In this document: positions 1 through 7,486 of the stretch, one piece after another
Layout: each line of letters begins with the position of its first letter
Numbering within the stretch: position 1 is the stretch's first letter
Assembly (NCBI GenBank): GCA_964450685.1
Contig: CAYVDN010000015.1
Coordinates: forward strand, 1 to 62,827
Direction of reading: 5' to 3'
DNA from: JBAOHV01 sp964450685
Lineage (GTDB): Bacteria; Actinomycetota; Acidimicrobiia; Acidimicrobiales; Microtrichaceae
Length of the DNA: 62,827 nucleotides
Notes under the pieces: model-generated
What the model saw: the letters and a program-made list of their open reading frames with translations, nothing else
What the model was told of the DNA's origin: nothing
Databases searched by the model: none
Position numbers and translations under genes: made by a program

Positions 1-847
1 ACACGATGCGCGCCAGCGGGGTGAGGCCGAGCTCCTTGGCCTTGGTGTCGCTCATGACGACCACTGCAGCGGCGCCGTCGTTGAGCGGGCAGGCGTTGCC
101 GGCGGTGACGGTTCCGTCGGGCCGGAACGCGGGAGCCAGGCCGGAGACCTTCTCCAGAGTCGTGCCGGGGCGGATGCCGTCGTCCTTGGAGACGAGCCCA
201 TCGGGGGTCTCGACCGGGGTGATCTCGGCCTCCCAGAAGCCGTTGGTCAGGCTCTCCTCCGCCAGGTTCTGGCTGCGAACGGCGAACTCGTCCTGGTCAG
301 CGCGGCTGACGTTCTTGAACTGGGCGACGTTCTCGGCGGTCTGACCCATGGCCAGGTACATGTCGGGAAGGCCCTCGGCGGGGGCCCAGGTCGGTGCGCC
401 ACCTTCGGCGCGCTGGGCGGAGCGGGCCTCGGCGTCGGCGAAGACCGGGTTCTTGGGTCCATCCGCCATGCCGTAGAAGAACCGGCTGGCCGTCTCGACG
501 CCACCGGCGATGAACACGTCGCCGTCTCCGGCCTTGATGGCGTGCGCAGCCATTCGGATCGTCATCAGCGACGAGGAGCAGTAGCGGTTGACGGTCGCGC
601 CCGGGACGTCGTCGAGACCGGCGAGAACGGCGGACACGCGGGCGATGTTGTGGCCCGACTCACCGCCTGGCTGGCCGCAGCCCCAGAGCACGTCCTCGAT
701 CTGGGTGCGGTCGAGCGACGGCACCTTGTCGAGAACCGCACGGATGATGTGTGCTGACAGGTCGTCAGGACGCATGTCCTTGAGCGACCCCTTGGCCATA
801 CGCCCGATGGGCGTACGGGCGGTTGCGACGATGACGGCCTCGGTCAT
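1..847 (-). CDS. Thiolase (acetyl-CoA C-acyltransferase), C-terminus cut by window edge
   Basis: The minus-strand frame is open from an ATG at 847 to the window edge, giving about 282 of the roughly 390 residues usual for thiolases. It starts MTEAVIVATARTPIG, the classic thiolase N-terminus. The acyl-accepting cysteine lies in NRYCSSSL near residue 89, followed by the glycine-rich FIAGGVETAS segment. The catalytic His and second Cys lie outside the window. A GAGGGGG ribosome site precedes the ATG. It is last in a same-strand cluster of acyl-CoA dehydrogenase, SDR and MaoC genes, so it probably does the thiolytic step of a beta-oxidation-like pathway. It resembles general FadA-type thiolases more than mycobacterial FadA6. 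Confidence 0.92.
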   Translation of the reverse strand, partial: MTEAVIVATARTPIGRMAKGSLKDMRPDDLSAHIIRAVLDKVPSLDRTQIEDVLWGCGQPGGESGHNIARVSAVLAGLDDVPGATVNRYCSSSLMTIRMAAHAIKAGDGDVFIAGGVETASRFFYGMADGPKNPVFADAEARSAQRAEGGAPTWAPAEGLPDMYLAMGQTAENVAQFKNVSRADQDEFAVRSQNLAEESLTNGFWEAEITPVETPDGLVSKDDGIRPGTTLEKVSGLAPAFRPDGTVTAGNACPLNDGAAAVVVMSDTKAKELGLTPLARIV

Positions 848-938
848 TGGTCCCCCTCAGGGCAGGTGGACGCCGCCGAGCGGCGCTCCGGTCGTGTGGA
901 TCGATCGGTCCGGCTCAGGTGCCGGCCGACCACGCGAC

Positions 939-954
939 GTTACCGGCCGGTAAC
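939..954. promoter_or_regulatory. 16-bp perfect palindrome, candidate repressor operator
   Basis: The sequence gttaccggccggtaac is its own reverse complement. It lies between the end of the MaoC gene (980) and the start of the thiolase gene (847), about 90 bases upstream of the thiolase ATG. Palindromes of this form are typical of TetR-family operators at fatty-acid and acyl-CoA genes. It suggests that the thiolase gene has its own regulated promoter. The regulator is not in the window. Confidence 0.4.
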
Positions 955-979
955 AATGTGGGCCAAGCCGGTCGCTGGC

Positions 980-1435
980 TCAGGGAAAGAACCGGCTGAC
1001 GGTGTCGGCGATGCAGACAGGCTTGTCCGCACCCTCCCGCTCCACGGTGACGCGAACGGTCACCTGCACCCCGCCCTTTGCTTCCTCGACGGAGACGATC
1101 TGGCCGCGGCCACGCAGCCGTGAACCGACCGGCACGGGTGCGGGGAAGCGGACCTTGTCCAACCCGACATTGACCCCCATCGATGCGCCTTGGACCTCGA
1201 GCAGGCGGGGCAGGAAGAGGTTGACCAGTGACAGGGTCAGGTAGCCGTGCGCTATCGGGCCGCCGAAGGGGGACTCCGCGGTCGCCCGTGCCACGTCGAC
1301 GTGTATCCACTGGTGGTCGCCGGTCGAGCCGGCGAAGAGGTTCACCTGCTCCTGGGTCACCTCCTCCCAGTCCGTCACGCCTAGATCGGCGCCGTCCAGC
1401 TCGAGGAGCTCCGTCGGGCTCTGCACGGTGGTCAT
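980..1435 (-). CDS. MaoC-like (R)-specific enoyl-CoA hydratase, single hotdog domain
   Basis: This 151-residue protein starts at the ATG at 1435, with GGAG about 8 bases upstream. The hydratase-2 signature is visible near residues 30-65: FAGSTGDHQWIHVD (catalytic Asp and His), then FGGPIAHGYLTLSL. A central segment GVNVGLDKVRFPAPVPVGSRLR is typical of single-domain MaoC proteins of about 150 residues. It should hydrate a trans-2-enoyl-CoA in the cytoplasm. It sits 38 bases after the SDR gene and before the thiolase gene on the same strand, consistent with a beta-oxidation-like route made of dehydrogenase, hydratase, SDR and thiolase. The substrate cannot be read from sequence. Confidence 0.9.
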   Translation of the reverse strand: MTTVQSPTELLELDGADLGVTDWEEVTQEQVNLFAGSTGDHQWIHVDVARATAESPFGGPIAHGYLTLSLVNLFLPRLLEVQGASMGVNVGLDKVRFPAPVPVGSRLRGRGQIVSVEEAKGGVQVTVRVTVEREGADKPVCIADTVSRFFP

Positions 1436-1473
1436 GTGGTCGTCTCCGAGGTGTCGAGGCGGGTGATCGCCGC

Positions 1474-2256
1474 TCAGGCGTGCTGGCTGGAGACCGGCAC
1501 CACCTCGCCGGTCATGTAGGTCGACAGGTCGCTCGCCAGGAAGACCATGACGTTGGCGACCTCCCACGGTTCGGCTCCGCGGCCGAACGCCTCCGCGGCC
1601 TTCAGTTCTTCGAGCAGCCCGGGAGGCGTGACCTTCTCGAGGTTGGGATGCATCGCCAGGCTGGGTGCGACGGCGTTGATGCGCACTCCGTGCTCGGCGG
1701 CCTCGACTGCGGCGCAGCGCGTGAGTGCCATGACCCCGGCCTTGGCTGCCGCGTAGTGCGCCTGACGTTCCTGGGCACGCCAGCCGAGCACCGACGCGTT
1801 GTTGACGATCGCTCCCTGGCCGCGTTCGTACATGTGGGGGAGCACGGAGCGGATGCAGCGGAAGGTGCCGGTCAGCGTCACGTCGAGCACCTTCGCCCAC
1901 TGCTCGTCCGTGAGCTCGGTGACGAGTCCATTGCCGCCGAGTCCGGCGTTGTTCATCCACACGTCGATGTGACCCAGGTCGTCCAACGCCGCTGTCAGGA
2001 GCGCTTGGACGTCGTCCTCGTTCGTGACGTCACAGCGCAGCGCGACGGGTCGCGTCCCGAACTCCTCGGCCAGAGCGTCCGCAGTCTCACCGACGCGGCG
2101 CTCATGGGCATCGGAGATGACGATCCGCGCGCCTTCGAGCAGGCATCGGCGGGCGAGCGCGCCGCCGATGCCGGAGCCGGCAGCCGCGGTGATCACCACG
2201 TTGCGACCTTCGAGCAGGCCGCGCCCGGGGGGTTCGGTCGGTGCTGGTTGTGCCAT
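1474..2256 (-). CDS. ipdF: SDR-family oxidoreductase, IpdF-like (steroid C/D-ring catabolism)
   Basis: 260-residue short-chain dehydrogenase. The cofactor loop is in TAAAGSGIGGALARR (residues 23-37), followed by NNAGLGG, the active-site serine region NNASVLGW, and YAAAK carrying the catalytic Tyr and Lys. The GLLEGRNVVITAAAGSGIG opening, the ISDAHERRVGETA stretch and the SVLGWRAQERQAHYAAAKAG block agree, as far as I can recall it, with mycobacterial IpdF (Rv3559c), which oxidises a hydroxyl on the steroid C/D-ring propionate intermediate. An AGAGGA-type ribosome site precedes the ATG. It starts 25 bases after the FadE30-like gene, the same order as in Mycobacterium. The symbol rests on motif recall, not on an alignment. 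Confidence 0.8.
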   Translation of the reverse strand: MAQPAPTEPPGRGLLEGRNVVITAAAGSGIGGALARRCLLEGARIVISDAHERRVGETADALAEEFGTRPVALRCDVTNEDDVQALLTAALDDLGHIDVWMNNAGLGGNGLVTELTDEQWAKVLDVTLTGTFRCIRSVLPHMYERGQGAIVNNASVLGWRAQERQAHYAAAKAGVMALTRCAAVEAAEHGVRINAVAPSLAMHPNLEKVTPPGLLEELKAAEAFGRGAEPWEVANVMVFLASDLSTYMTGEVVPVSSQHA

Positions 2257-2281
2257 GTCGGTTTCCTCTCGACCTGTGGTG

Positions 2282-3511
2282 TCAGCGGGGCTCTCGGGGC
2301 AAGCCCAGCGCGCGCTCGCCGATCACGTTGCGTTGGATCTCGTCGGAGCCGCCGTAGATGGTGTCGGAGCGGCTGAAGAAGAACAACTTGTGAGCAGCGC
2401 CCATCTCGAGTTCTCCGGCGTCGCCCTCGTCGGCCTCGGAGTAGCGGGTCAGGAGCGCACCCGCGCCGAGAACTTCGACGGCCAGTTCACCCATGTCGCG
2501 GTGCAGGTTCGCCCAGTAGAGCTTGTTGATCATCGCTTCACGTGGAAGCGCGACGTTCTCGTCCACGCGGAGGGCGCGCAGGGCGTTCCAGCGCATTATC
2601 CGCAGCCGGCTCCACATCTGGGCGAGCCGCTGACGCATGACCGGATCGGCGGTCCTGCCGAGAGAGCGGGCGGTGTTGGTGATCTCGGTCAGTTCACGCT
2701 CGAACGCCATCTGCTGTCCGAGCGTCAGAACGCCGCGTTCGAAGGCGAGGGTGCCCATGGCTACCTTCCAGCCGTCACCCGGCTCACCGACGACCAGGTC
2801 CTTGTGAGTCCTGGCCCCGTCGAAGAACACCTCGTTGAACTCTGCGGTTCCGGTGATCTGGCGTATCGGCCGGATCTCGATGCCGGGTTGGTCCATCGGT
2901 ACCAGCAGGTAGGAGAGGCCCTTGTGGCGCTCGGAGCCCTCCTCGGTGCGACAGACCACGAAGCACCAGCCGGACCATTGTGCGAGTGACGTCCAGACCT
3001 TCTGTCCGTCGATCACCCACTCGTCGCCCTCGAGTCGGGCACGGGTCTTGACGTTGGCCAGGTCCGATCCGGCATTCGGTTCGGAGTACCCCTGGCACCA
3101 GAACTCGGTGCCCGAGACGATGTCCGGCAGGAAGCGTTGCTGGATCCCGGGGTCGGCGAAGTGGATGAGCGTCGGGCCGAGAAGGCCCTCTCCGATCAAC
3201 CCGGCACGGCCAGGGCCCCCCGCTCGTGCGTACTCCTCGTGGAAGGCGACCTCGAGGTGGATGGGTAGCCCACGGCCGCCGTGTTCGGTCGGCCAGCCGA
3301 CACAGGTCCATCCCCCCGAGGCGAGCTCGCGCTCCCACTCCATGCGCTCCTGTACGAATGCGTGCTCGTCACCCGGCCCGCCACGGTGACGGAGGATCTC
3401 GAACTCGCCGCGGAGGTGGTCGGCCATCCATTCGCGGATGGACTCACGGAAGCTCTGCTCGTCGAGCGTCTCGGGGGTTTCGCCGGTCGAGGTGGAGGTC
3501 ACGGCAGCCAA
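2282..3511 (-). CDS. fadE30: Acyl-CoA dehydrogenase, FadE30-like
   Basis: 409-residue flavin-dependent acyl-CoA dehydrogenase. Family blocks appear in order: GWPTEHGGRGLP, then WCQGYSEPNAGSDLANV (FAD-binding loop), GQKVWTSLA, QITGTAEFNEVFFD, GWKVAMGTLAFERGV, and C-terminal DTIYGGSDEIQRNVIGERALG. The GYSEPNAGSDLANV and TAEFNEVFFDGART segments agree closely with my recollection of mycobacterial FadE30 (Rv3560c) of the KstR2 regulon. The longest reading starts at TTG 3511; GTG at 3502 is an alternative and neither has a clear ribosome site. It is first in the catabolic cluster and probably transcribed from the gap at 3512-3639. Confidence 0.88.
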   Translation of the reverse strand: MAAVTSTSTGETPETLDEQSFRESIREWMADHLRGEFEILRHRGGPGDEHAFVQERMEWERELASGGWTCVGWPTEHGGRGLPIHLEVAFHEEYARAGGPGRAGLIGEGLLGPTLIHFADPGIQQRFLPDIVSGTEFWCQGYSEPNAGSDLANVKTRARLEGDEWVIDGQKVWTSLAQWSGWCFVVCRTEEGSERHKGLSYLLVPMDQPGIEIRPIRQITGTAEFNEVFFDGARTHKDLVVGEPGDGWKVAMGTLAFERGVLTLGQQMAFERELTEITNTARSLGRTADPVMRQRLAQMWSRLRIMRWNALRALRVDENVALPREAMINKLYWANLHRDMGELAVEVLGAGALLTRYSEADEGDAGELEMGAAHKLFFFSRSDTIYGGSDEIQRNVIGERALGLPREPR

Positions 3512-3522
3512 GCTAACGCGAA

Positions 3523-3537
3523 CTGACGACCCGTCAG
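3523..3537. promoter_or_regulatory. Inverted repeat upstream of the acyl-CoA dehydrogenase gene
   Basis: ctgacg and cgtcag flank a 3-base centre (acc), directly upstream of the TTG start at 3511 and in the gap shared with the divergent esterase gene. The position suits an operator of the catabolic cluster. It does not match the KstR2 consensus (AnCAAGnnCTTGnT), so the regulator is unknown. Confidence 0.3.
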
Positions 3538-3639
3538 AAAAGGCGGCCCGAGTGCTTGCGGAGGCTTTTGGTACGACCCGCTGGCCCTCGGTGGCCGTCG
3601 TCGCGGCCGTACACTGCCAGTGCCGAGGACGGAGAGACC

Positions 3640-4635
3640 TTGCCCGACAGACCGACCACGAAGAGGACGCCCACCCGCTGGGTCGTCGCCGGCGTACTGC
3701 TCCTCGCTGTCATCGTCCTGTGTCTTGTCGTGATCGTGGCGGCACTCGGCCGGGGAGACAGCAGCACCCGGGAAGTCACCACCACGTCGACGACCACATC
3801 GGCACCGTTCGACGGTGGCGGGGACGGTCCGGCGACCACTGCGGACACGCCGAGCGAGGTCGATGAACAGACCCGCACGCTGAGCATCGCCGGTGTGAAC
3901 CGGACCGCGATCGTGCTGTCCCCGAAGGGCGTCGGAGCGGACGAACGGCTTCCAGCCGTTGTCGTGCTCCACGGAATGGGCGTCAGCGCCGCGGCGATGA
4001 GCAACGTCGCAGACTGGCGCGGAGCCGTTGCCGAAGACAGGTTCGTGGCGGTCTTCCCGCAGGGTGTCGAGAACTCGTGGAACCTGGGCCCGTGTTGTCC
4101 GCCTGCGAGCTTGCTCGGAGTCGACGACACGGCCTTCCTTGACGCTGTCGTGGCGGAGTTGCAGGCACGAAGCGACATAGACGGGGACCGTCTGTACCTC
4201 ACGGGGTTCTCGAACGGCGCGCTGATGGTCTACGACTACACCTGTGCGCGCTCGGAAGTGTTCGCTGCTGTCGCTCCCATGGCCGGGAGCAACGTGACCG
4301 GGTGCGTACCCAGTCAGCCTGTATCGCTGCTGCACCAGCACGGAGACGTCGATCTGGTGGTGCCCTATGCCGGCGGACTGGCACTCGGATCGCTCGTGTC
4401 CTCGGCCCCGTTCCCCCCGGTCGAGTCGTCGGTGGCCGCCTGGGCCGAGGCGGACGGCTGTGCCCCGGTTCCAACCGTCGCAACCGACGGCGCCATCCGG
4501 CGTTCCACATGGACCGACTGCTCTGAGGGCACCGAGGTGCAGCTGGTCCGCGTGGCCGGCAAGGGCCACGCCTGGTTGCGCAGCGGTGCATTCGATCCGC
4601 TCGACGACGTGCTCACGTTCTTCGGTCTGCGCTGA
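3640..4635 (+). CDS. Membrane-anchored esterase of the PHB-depolymerase/LpqP type
   Basis: 331 residues from the TTG at 3640, chosen because GGAGAG lies just upstream and one transmembrane helix (residues about 15-37) then sits at the N-terminus; the frame is open back to 3556. A Thr/Ser-rich linker follows. The alpha/beta-hydrolase domain begins around residue 75: oxyanion segment VVVLHGMG, nucleophile in LTGFSNGALM (GxSxG), acid probably in HQHGDVDLVVPY, and histidine in GKGHAW. This is the layout of secreted poly(3-hydroxybutyrate) depolymerase and feruloyl-esterase-like proteins. The substrate is unknown; the enzyme should face the outside of the membrane. Confidence 0.82.
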   Translation: MPDRPTTKRTPTRWVVAGVLLLAVIVLCLVVIVAALGRGDSSTREVTTTSTTTSAPFDGGGDGPATTADTPSEVDEQTRTLSIAGVNRTAIVLSPKGVGADERLPAVVVLHGMGVSAAAMSNVADWRGAVAEDRFVAVFPQGVENSWNLGPCCPPASLLGVDDTAFLDAVVAELQARSDIDGDRLYLTGFSNGALMVYDYTCARSEVFAAVAPMAGSNVTGCVPSQPVSLLHQHGDVDLVVPYAGGLALGSLVSSAPFPPVESSVAAWAEADGCAPVPTVATDGAIRRSTWTDCSEGTEVQLVRVAGKGHAWLRSGAFDPLDDVLTFFGLR

Positions 4636-4685
4636 AGCTGCTGGGCCAGAGCATTGGGCAGGGCGGCGTCGCGCTCACGGTTCTG

Positions 4686-5180
4686 TCAGCAGATCGGCAG
4701 GACGGGTGCCAGCTGGCGCGCTGGATGGCGTGCCCTGCTGCGGCGGCGGTCGAGCCCTTGGTCGGCGACTGCCCGCCGTAGTTCGGTGGCGGAGTCCGAT
4801 CCGGGCGCGAGCCCATCGTTGGCGGCCAGGTACCGGAGGTAGGTGGCGAGTGAGGTCGTGATGTCCGACGGGGGTGCCGCCCGGTGCGAACGGCACCATG
4901 CAGGGACGATGCTCATCACCAGGTACGGGACCTGATCGGACTGCCAACGGTCCGCCACCTTTCCCGTGACGGGGTCTGTCAGCACGGCGACAAGCGCTGC
5001 CAGCGCGTCGCGATCCACAGGTTGAGCGTTGGCCAGAGCCCACCTGAGCACCTGGCGTCTGTGGCGCTTGGCGGCAGGATGGACTGGTACGGCGTGGGCT
5101 CGTCGGTCGGTGGTCGCAGCAGGCATGTGGCCATACTCGTCCGCTGGTGTGACATCGAAGGCCGCCAGCGCGGGATTCAT
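4686..5180 (-). CDS. Hypothetical protein, Arg/Ala-rich
   Basis: I recognise no family. From the ATG at 5180 it is 164 residues; an internal ATG at 5126 would give 146. The 5180 start lies only 11 bases past a strong hairpin that probably ends transcription of the upstream gene, so 5126 may be the true start. The recognisable core is a helical, soluble stretch containing VLRWALANAQPVDRDALAALVAV and a second helix around TSLATYLRYLAANDG, followed by an Arg-rich tail. There is no signal peptide or membrane segment. Codon use looks like that of its neighbours. Confidence 0.5.
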   Translation of the reverse strand: MNPALAAFDVTPADEYGHMPAATTDRRAHAVPVHPAAKRHRRQVLRWALANAQPVDRDALAALVAVLTDPVTGKVADRWQSDQVPYLVMSIVPAWCRSHRAAPPSDITTSLATYLRYLAANDGLAPGSDSATELRRAVADQGLDRRRSRARHPARQLAPVLPIC

Positions 5181-5190
5181 CCGGACGCGC

Positions 5191-5223
5191 ATCGGGGGTG
5201 CGGGACCAGCCCGCACCCCCGAT
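5191..5223 (-). terminator. Perfect 14-bp hairpin, probable terminator of the secreted-protein gene
   Basis: Bases 5191-5204 (atcgggggtgcggg) pair perfectly with 5210-5223 around a 5-base loop (accag). The hairpin sits 40 bases past the stop codon of the minus-strand gene ending at 5263. It lacks a U-tract on the minus strand, as is common for terminators in high-GC actinobacteria. Confidence 0.65.
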
Positions 5224-5262
5224 GTGATCAGCCCTTGTTCGGGCTTCGGAAATCCCGCCTGA

Positions 5263-7134
5263 TCAGCCGACGAAGACGATCCCGGCTTCCTCGCTCTCAC
5301 CGGCCACCTGTGGCGTTGCGCTGTTGCCGGCCACTTCGGTCACCGTCACCTGGATGATGCCCTGGGCGCACAGCGGCTGCGGTGGCGTAGGAGCCTCGCC
5401 CTGCTCGAGCGTCGACGCAGCGATCTTCTGTGGGAAGAGGCTGTTGAGGAACGCCGTGACCTGCGGGATCAATGCCCCGATGTTCAGCTTGAACAGCAGG
5501 TAGGCCTTCCAGTCGTCCGGAGAAACGGGCTTACCCGTTGTGATGCTCTCGATGATCAGAGCAGCCATCGCGTCGTCCGCTGCGCGCTGGTCGGCGGGGA
5601 CGTTCGGGTCGAGCGAGTCGATCAGCGTCTGGAACTCGGACTTCTCGGTGTCCTCTCCCTCCTCGCCACCGAGCGATCCGGCGAGTCCCGCGATTGCCTC
5701 GCTGATGCGATCGAGGACCTCCTGCGGGGGAACGCTGTACCACTGGGCCAACGAGATCGACGGGATGTCCTGCTCGGCCTTGGTGCCCACGTAGGTCACC
5801 TTGAGGCTGGCGATCTGGCCCAGGCGGGTCGTCTCGGCGCCTTCGGAGTCAAGCCCGACGACCTGGACGTTCCCTGCACCGATGCTCGGCAGGGCTTCGA
5901 GGGCAGACTGCACGTCAGCCGGGGAGATTCCCTTGTAGCGGGTCTCGACGGCGTACTGGTTGACAAGACCCTGCTTGTCAGCCGGTGCCCAGTTCTCGGG
6001 TGTGGGGGTGACCCCTCCGAGCGGAACCGACACCAGGCCCGGGAAGAGTGCGTGCTCGGCGGCCCAGATCAGGCGGGTCTCCTCGTCGCCTACCTTCAGC
6101 GTGAAGGCGACGGGTCGGGGGTTGAGCCCCTGGCCGACCACGGGCAGGCCACCGCCGGTGCCTACGGCGGTCCAGTTCTCGCCGAATGTGAGCGTCTGCA
6201 CCTCGTTGATGCCCGGGGTGCCTGCCTCGTCCTTGGGTGCTCCGCAGACCTCGACGGTGGTCGTGTAGGTGCCGCCCTGTTCAGGAGCGGTGAAGCTGAA
6301 GACACCGTTGCTGATCGACGCCGTGCCAGCGGTGGGCTGCTCGACGATCTTGAGCGAGTCGGGCAGGAGCGGGGTCTTGCCCGGGGTGATCACATCACCG
6401 AGGAGGTCGACGGTGACTGTTTCGCCGGCCGCAGCATCGAGCTGCACGACCTCGGGGTTGAAGGTGGGGGCGTCGGGATCGCGGACCGTGGTCTTGGCGA
6501 TGATGTTCGAGCCCTGCACCTCGCATGTGAGCTTGAGGTTGAAGTCGCCGGTACCGGGGATGGAGAGCGTCGCGTCGAGCTCCAGCGAACCGACCCGGTA
6601 GGTGACGATTCCGCCGCCGGTGGTCTTGACGGTACCGCCGATGGTGCCGATGGGGAGTGTCGACTTGACCCCTGCGACCGGCGTGACGGTGACCGGACCG
6701 GGGTTGGAGCCCGTGAACTCGTTCGGGGTCACTGGCCCACGGACCTGCTGCACGGCGTTGATGTTCGAGATGGTGATGGACGGGATGAGCCCGGCGGCCT
6801 TGTCGATCAGCGTCTGGTCCATCGTGGCGGTCCAGTTGAAGGCCGCGTCGATGTCCTGCTCGAGCCCGGCGGTCGCCGGAACGTTGCCACCGGTGATGAC
6901 CAGGTCGACCGCCACACGGTCGGAGCCGATCAGACCCTTGGCCAACCCAAGGGTGTCGTTGGTCGCCTTGTCGCGGCCGGTGCAGCTGGTGGCGATGTTC
7001 GCGTTGACCGGCTCGGCACCCGTTGCGCTGTTGCTGCCGACCACGACCAGCAGTGCTGCCACCAGAGCGGTGACCATTGCCGCTGCTCCGGTTCGGCGCC
7101 CTGCCGGGGTCCGCCTGGTGGATCGTTCTCGCAT
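5263..7134 (-). CDS. Large secreted protein of unknown function
   Basis: 623 residues from the ATG at 7134, with GGGAGAG about 8 bases upstream; the frame stays open to 7251 but that region lacks coding character. An Arg-rich N-terminus and a hydrophobic stretch (residues about 18-34) ending in ATGAEP look like a signal peptide. Residues about 200-300 are beta-rich and Ig/cadherin-like, with a conserved-looking FSFTAPEQGGTYTTTVEV strand pair. The C-terminal third is more helical (a stretch around QVTAFLNSLFPQ). I do not recognise a named family. There is no LPXTG motif or C-terminal anchor, so it is probably released or wall-associated. It is monocistronic. Confidence 0.7.
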   Translation of the reverse strand: MRERSTRRTPAGRRTGAAAMVTALVAALLVVVGSNSATGAEPVNANIATSCTGRDKATNDTLGLAKGLIGSDRVAVDLVITGGNVPATAGLEQDIDAAFNWTATMDQTLIDKAAGLIPSITISNINAVQQVRGPVTPNEFTGSNPGPVTVTPVAGVKSTLPIGTIGGTVKTTGGGIVTYRVGSLELDATLSIPGTGDFNLKLTCEVQGSNIIAKTTVRDPDAPTFNPEVVQLDAAAGETVTVDLLGDVITPGKTPLLPDSLKIVEQPTAGTASISNGVFSFTAPEQGGTYTTTVEVCGAPKDEAGTPGINEVQTLTFGENWTAVGTGGGLPVVGQGLNPRPVAFTLKVGDEETRLIWAAEHALFPGLVSVPLGGVTPTPENWAPADKQGLVNQYAVETRYKGISPADVQSALEALPSIGAGNVQVVGLDSEGAETTRLGQIASLKVTYVGTKAEQDIPSISLAQWYSVPPQEVLDRISEAIAGLAGSLGGEEGEDTEKSEFQTLIDSLDPNVPADQRAADDAMAALIIESITTGKPVSPDDWKAYLLFKLNIGALIPQVTAFLNSLFPQKIAASTLEQGEAPTPPQPLCAQGIIQVTVTEVAGNSATPQVAGESEEAGIVFVG

Positions 7135-7486
7135 CGACTGACTCTCCCTTTTGCCGTGGCCATCTGCACGAGGACGCTCCAGCGCATCGGAACAGGTGGT
7201 CCGCTCCGATCGCCCTCGTTCGAGGCGCTGGCCCGCGTCTCCGTGGACCACCCCCTCAATGCGTCGCCACCATCCTCCGAACCCTCGTCCGACGGAGCGA
7301 CATATGTCTGAGTAGTGCTCCTCGGTGGATCAACGCAAGGAGAAGTTGTCTTTCGGGCACTTTTGCCACCACGAATCGCGCGCTGGGTGGTTGTCCAGAT
7401 GCGCTTGGCGAGATTCGAGTCGGTTGGTCGGCTTCCGTGTCGGCCCGTGGCGCTAGCCTCGGGACGATGTCGGGGACCGCGGGCGG
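7135..7486. other. 352-bp divergent intergenic region
   Basis: The gap separates the minus-strand secreted-protein gene from the plus-strand diguanylate cyclase gene and must carry both promoters. I see the ribosome site of the leftward gene next to 7134 and a 10-bp palindrome (gacatatgtc) at 7299-7308. I found no convincing -35/-10 pair, small ORF or RNA. Confidence 0.4.

Noticed and set aside
3512..3639. KstR2-type operator (AnCAAGnnCTTGnT)
   Set aside because: No such site is present upstream of the FadE30-like gene; the only symmetry there is ctgacg-acc-cgtcag.
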